Below are positions 5,021 to 5,710 of a DNA stretch of 5,710 nucleotides, one piece after another. Source of the DNA: UBA6901 sp964355495 (lineage in GTDB: Bacteria; Pseudomonadota; Gammaproteobacteria; Acidiferrobacterales; UBA6901). The number at the start of each line of letters is the position of its first letter. The stretch's first letter is position 1. Under the pieces are notes generated by a model. That model searched no databases, was not told the origin of the DNA, and saw only the letters and a program-made list of their open reading frames with translations. The stretch covers positions 1 through 5,710 of the forward strand of contig CAYHES010000167.1 of assembly GCA_964355495.1 (NCBI GenBank), in the 5' to 3' direction. The translations under genes and the position numbers were made by a program.

Positions 5021-5163
5021 AAATCGCCCGCGCCGAACAGCCCGAGCAAGCCGATAATAATCAAATATATTGCGACGATGTAGTTCAGCAGACGCGGCAC
5101 AACCAGAATGAGAATGCCGGCGATCAGCGAAACCAGCGGGGCGAGGCTTAAAGTCATGCTCAT
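5008..5163 (-). CDS. Small DUF3096-type membrane protein
   Basis: This 51-residue minus-strand gene is too short for many gene finders. The protein is almost entirely hydrophobic, with two transmembrane helices separated by the short turn PRLLNY: LVSLIAGILILVV at about residues 10-22 and YIVAIYLIIIGLLGLFG at about 28-44. The core pattern LIAGILIL-VPRLLNYIVAIYLIIIGLLGL is that of the DUF3096 family, whose function is unknown. The start is supported by an AAGGAGA ribosome binding site at the proper distance. It follows the GH94 gene by 14 bases on the same strand, and its ribosome binding site begins immediately after that gene's stop codon, so it is probably the distal gene of an operon. The reading frame is intact. 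Confidence 0.88.
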   Translation of the reverse strand: MSMTLSLAPLVSLIAGILILVVPRLLNYIVAIYLIIIGLLGLFGAGDFHIR

Positions 5164-5168
5164 GTTTA

Positions 5169-5175
5169 TCTCCTT
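5169..5175 (-). promoter_or_regulatory. Shine-Dalgarno sequence of the DUF3096 gene
   Basis: On the minus strand AAGGAGA lies five bases before the ATG at 5163. It is the strongest ribosome binding site in the window and is packed between the GH94 stop codon and this start. Confidence 0.75.
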
Positions 5176-5177
5176 GG

Positions 5178-5710
5178 TCATTCATGAACTGGGGGTAGTG
5201 CCATTATTCTCACTTCGACCGCGTGATCCTGGCGGTCGTCGATCAGCGGAATGATTTTGTCGGGGCGTTCGACGCCATCCACCGTCACGCGCATCGCGTC
5301 GCTCTGCACAGCATCGGCGGCGCGCGTTTGCAAGACGACGATGTGGTAGACCGTTTCCCGATACCGGTAGTGCATCGTGAAGGCCTTCCAATCCGCCGGC
5401 AGGCACGGCGCGAAGTACAGTTTGTCCACGTCCAGCCTCAAGCCGAGCAGCGATTCCACGATCAGCCGATACATCCAGCCGGCCGAGCCCGTGTACCAGG
5501 TCCATCCCCCGCGGCCGGTGTGCGGCGCGAGCGCATAGATATCGGCGGCGACGACGTAGGGTTCGACCTTGTAGGTCGCCACTCCCTCCGGCGTTTTTCC
5601 ATGGTTGACCGGGTTGATCATGGCCAACAGTTCCCAGGCGCGCTGATGGTCGCCCAATCGGGCAAACGCCATGGCCGCCCAGATCGCCGCATGCGTGTAC
5701 TGCCCGCCAT
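5178..5710 (-). CDS. C-terminus of a GH94 cyclic beta-1,2-glucan synthase-like protein (5' end outside window)
   Basis: The reading frame enters from the right edge without a start and stops at 5178, giving the last 176 residues. It opens with GGQYTHAAIWAAMAFARLGD, a hallmark of GH94 (formerly GT36) phosphorylase-type domains. HGKTPEGVATYKVEPYVVAAD, GRGGWTWYTGSAGWMYRL, and LYFAPCLPADWKAFTMHYRY followed by RETVYHI then match the C-terminal domain of NdvB/ChvB-type proteins. Those very large inner-membrane enzymes make cyclic beta-1,2-glucans for osmotic adaptation and host interaction; their GH94 domain controls ring size by phosphorolysis. The catalytic acid and the glycosyltransferase domain would lie beyond the edge, so a shorter stand-alone GH94 phosphorylase cannot be excluded. 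The ATG at 5672 is internal, because homology continues upstream of it. The DUF3096 gene follows 14 bases downstream. Confidence 0.9.
   Translation of the reverse strand, partial: GGQYTHAAIWAAMAFARLGDHQRAWELLAMINPVNHGKTPEGVATYKVEPYVVAADIYALAPHTGRGGWTWYTGSAGWMYRLIVESLLGLRLDVDKLYFAPCLPADWKAFTMHYRYRETVYHIVVLQTRAADAVQSDAMRVTVDGVERPDKIIPLIDDRQDHAVEVRIMALPPVHE

Noticed and set aside
4909..5151. Plus-strand open frame of 80 codons
   Set aside because: It is antisense to the DUF3096 gene, which has family similarity and a strong ribosome binding site on the minus strand.

Overview
The window looks like a chromosomal segment of a GC-rich gammaproteobacterium. This is inferred from the TldD and PmbA sequences, which follow the enterobacterial proteins almost end to end, and from several short dispersed repeats of kinds common in that class. 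I cannot name the genus. The left half is dense, high-GC core sequence. The right half is accessory, with a lower-GC two-gene cassette, a decayed IS91-type transposase and the end of a convergent operon.

Layout: 1-220 is non-coding and holds an imperfect palindromic repeat. 221-1714 is tldD and 1821-3188 is pmbA (tldE), both on the plus strand; together they encode the two subunits of the cytoplasmic TldD/TldE metalloprotease. A second copy of the upstream repeat sits between them and contains a decoy in-frame ATG for pmbA. tldD also carries inside its reading frame a GAGTC-based palindromic array (545-623), which is translated as an extra stretch in a variable loop. 3210-3422 is a MITE-like block with about 31-bp terminal inverted repeats and a nested GGTGGGTTA repeat. 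3453-4101 is an overlapping pair: a minimal nucleotidyltransferase-fold protein and a 52-residue acidic partner, which is the best candidate here for a poorly described toxin-antitoxin-like module.

4236-4783 is an IS91-family transposase pseudogene. Its N-terminus, its zinc-knuckle region and its C-terminal tail are still readable, but in three different frames; the catalytic middle is gone and a hairpin-forming 52-bp segment interrupts the zinc-knuckle region. 4784-5007 is a convergent intergenic stretch.

From the right edge, on the minus strand, come the C-terminal 176 residues of a GH94 (cyclic beta-1,2-glucan synthase-like) protein and, 14 bases downstream, a 51-residue DUF3096-type membrane protein. 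tldD and pmbA act together as one enzyme, the nucleotidyltransferase and its partner are probably co-translated, and the GH94 and DUF3096 genes are probably one transcript. I see no functional link between these three groups.
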